Assembly (NCBI GenBank): GCA_028822125.1
Contig: JAPKEK010000160.1
Location: 1-6,013, forward strand
Reading direction: 5' to 3'
Origin: Pseudomonadales bacterium
GTDB lineage: Bacteria > Pseudomonadota > Gammaproteobacteria > Pseudomonadales > Azotimanducaceae
Length of the DNA: 6,013 nt
Part shown: positions 5,660 to 6,013 of the stretch, one piece after another
How positions within the stretch are numbered: position 1 is the first letter of the stretch
Layout of the letters: the number at the start of each line of letters is the position of its first letter
The notes under the pieces: model-generated
The model's database searches: none
The model's input: only the letters and a program-made list of their open reading frames with translations
Told to the model about the DNA's origin: nothing
Position numbers and translations under genes: made by a program

Positions 5660-5662
5660 TTA
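5660..5662 (-). other. In-frame TAA stop codon inside priA
   Basis: Coding-strand codons read CAC CTG TTA TAA GGC ATT ACC GGC AGC, so the stop falls one residue before the Walker A glycine, between the DNA-binding and helicase domains. All three stop codons serve as normal gene ends in this window (TAA for hslU and priA itself, TAG for hslV, TGA for ubiE, DUF971 and the SPOR gene), so general reassignment of TAA is unlikely. Confidence 0.9.
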
Positions 5663-6013
5663 TAACAGGTGCGTGCCCTGATCTTTTATATTTGAGATCG
5701 CAACCTGCTGATGGCGGTTTAGATCCAATCCAGCATGCTTGAGCGGTGAGGTTGATGGTGCCTGCGGAACGCTTTGCTGCCATGCCAGGAGTCCTTTCTT
5801 GATCAGCGGCTCCAGGGCGCCGGGTGTAAGGTTGAGCGCTTTTAAGTCAGACCTGCGGATTTGCGTTTGGCCCTTGATTAACTGCCATATCTTGTTCTGC
5901 CTTGGAGCGCGTTGCAGGCGTTGTACTGCCTGGTCATCATCCGTTTGGGTGACAGTAAGGAACGCTTCTTGCTTCGAGACCGGTAGACCCTGCCGTAATT
6001 TTGAAGTCATGGC
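5660..6013 (-). CDS. priA: PriA N-terminal DNA-binding region (segment upstream of the in-frame stop, 5' incomplete)
   Basis: 117 codons open at the right edge and ending at the in-frame TAA. The methionine at 6010 is not the real start: the frame continues upstream (GCC) beyond the window, and PriA needs its 3'-end-binding domain there. The segment matches the middle of the PriA N-terminal half: KLRQGLP, then a winged-helix-like stretch (QNKIWQLIKG, RRSDLKALNLTPGALEPLIKKGLL), then LNRHQQVAISNI, which corresponds to the L-N-x-x-Q-x-x-A helicase entry motif (Q motif) before Walker A. If translation ended here the product would bind DNA at most, with no ATPase. Similarity is to the family pattern as I recall it, without alignment. 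Confidence 0.82.
   Translation of the reverse strand, partial: AMTSKLRQGLPVSKQEAFLTVTQTDDDQAVQRLQRAPRQNKIWQLIKGQTQIRRSDLKALNLTPGALEPLIKKGLLAWQQSVPQAPSTSPLKHAGLDLNRHQQVAISNIKDQGTHLL

Larger units (their letters stand above)
4142..6013 (-). pseudogene. priA: priA, primosomal replication-restart helicase, interrupted by an in-frame stop (5' end outside window)
   Basis: PriA is the 3'-5' DNA helicase that recognises abandoned replication forks and starts reloading of DnaB. Both parts of the gene lie in one reading frame (623 codons here; E. coli PriA has 732 residues, so roughly 110 N-terminal residues are outside). A single TAA at 5660-5662 separates HLL from GITGSGKTEVYLQ. In relatives this spot is one variable residue (for example A, D, E or H) before Walker A, so one base change such as GAA or TAT to TAA explains it. 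There is no frameshift or deletion. About 505 codons after the stop stay open to the normal C-terminus DVDPYDLY, so the lesion is recent, an assembly or sequencing error, or is read through. Whether the gene is dead cannot be told from this sequence. Confidence 0.75.

Noticed and set aside
5660..5662. TAA reassigned as a sense codon, or programmed readthrough
   Set aside because: hslU and priA itself end naturally in TAA, and the bases after the stop (GGC ATT) do not resemble known readthrough contexts. There is no positive evidence, so it stays only as an alternative.

Overview
The window is a compact run of bacterial housekeeping genes, all read leftward on the minus strand, with no mobile element, tRNA, rRNA or CRISPR array. 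In transcription order they are: priA (5' end outside the window, interrupted by a stop codon), a membrane-anchored SPOR-domain protein related to FtsN, hslV, hslU, a DUF971 (GBBH-like) protein, ubiE, and the start of ubiB. The order (SPOR protein, hslVU, DUF971, ubiE/ubiB) and the protein sequences point to a gammaproteobacterium, most like the Pseudomonadales and relatives. Base composition looks roughly balanced. The species cannot be named from this sequence.

Right to left: positions 4142-6013 encode PriA, the replication-restart helicase, with an in-frame TAA at 5660-5662 directly before the Walker A motif. Positions 3560-4093 encode the SPOR protein. The 53-bp gap to hslV holds a strong match to a heat-shock (sigma-32/RpoH) promoter whose -35 element contains the SPOR stop codon. 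hslV (UUG start) and hslU encode the two-part ATP-dependent protease HslVU. The hslU-DUF971 gap carries a 14-bp-period tandem repeat that duplicates the ribosome binding site. ubiE (ubiquinone/menaquinone C-methyltransferase) is followed after 2 bp by ubiB, with no room for ubiJ.

Gene gaps are all short (2 to about 65 bp), and I see no intrinsic terminator on the coding strand. The heat-shock promoter could therefore drive hslV, hslU, DUF971, ubiE and ubiB as one transcript; this is inference. There is no gene-free stretch over 300 bp. I found no wholly new multi-gene system. The points most worth checking are the priA nonsense codon, the embedded RpoH promoter, the repeated ribosome-binding segment, the terminator-like antisense hairpin inside ubiE, and the absence of ubiJ and argS from their usual places.
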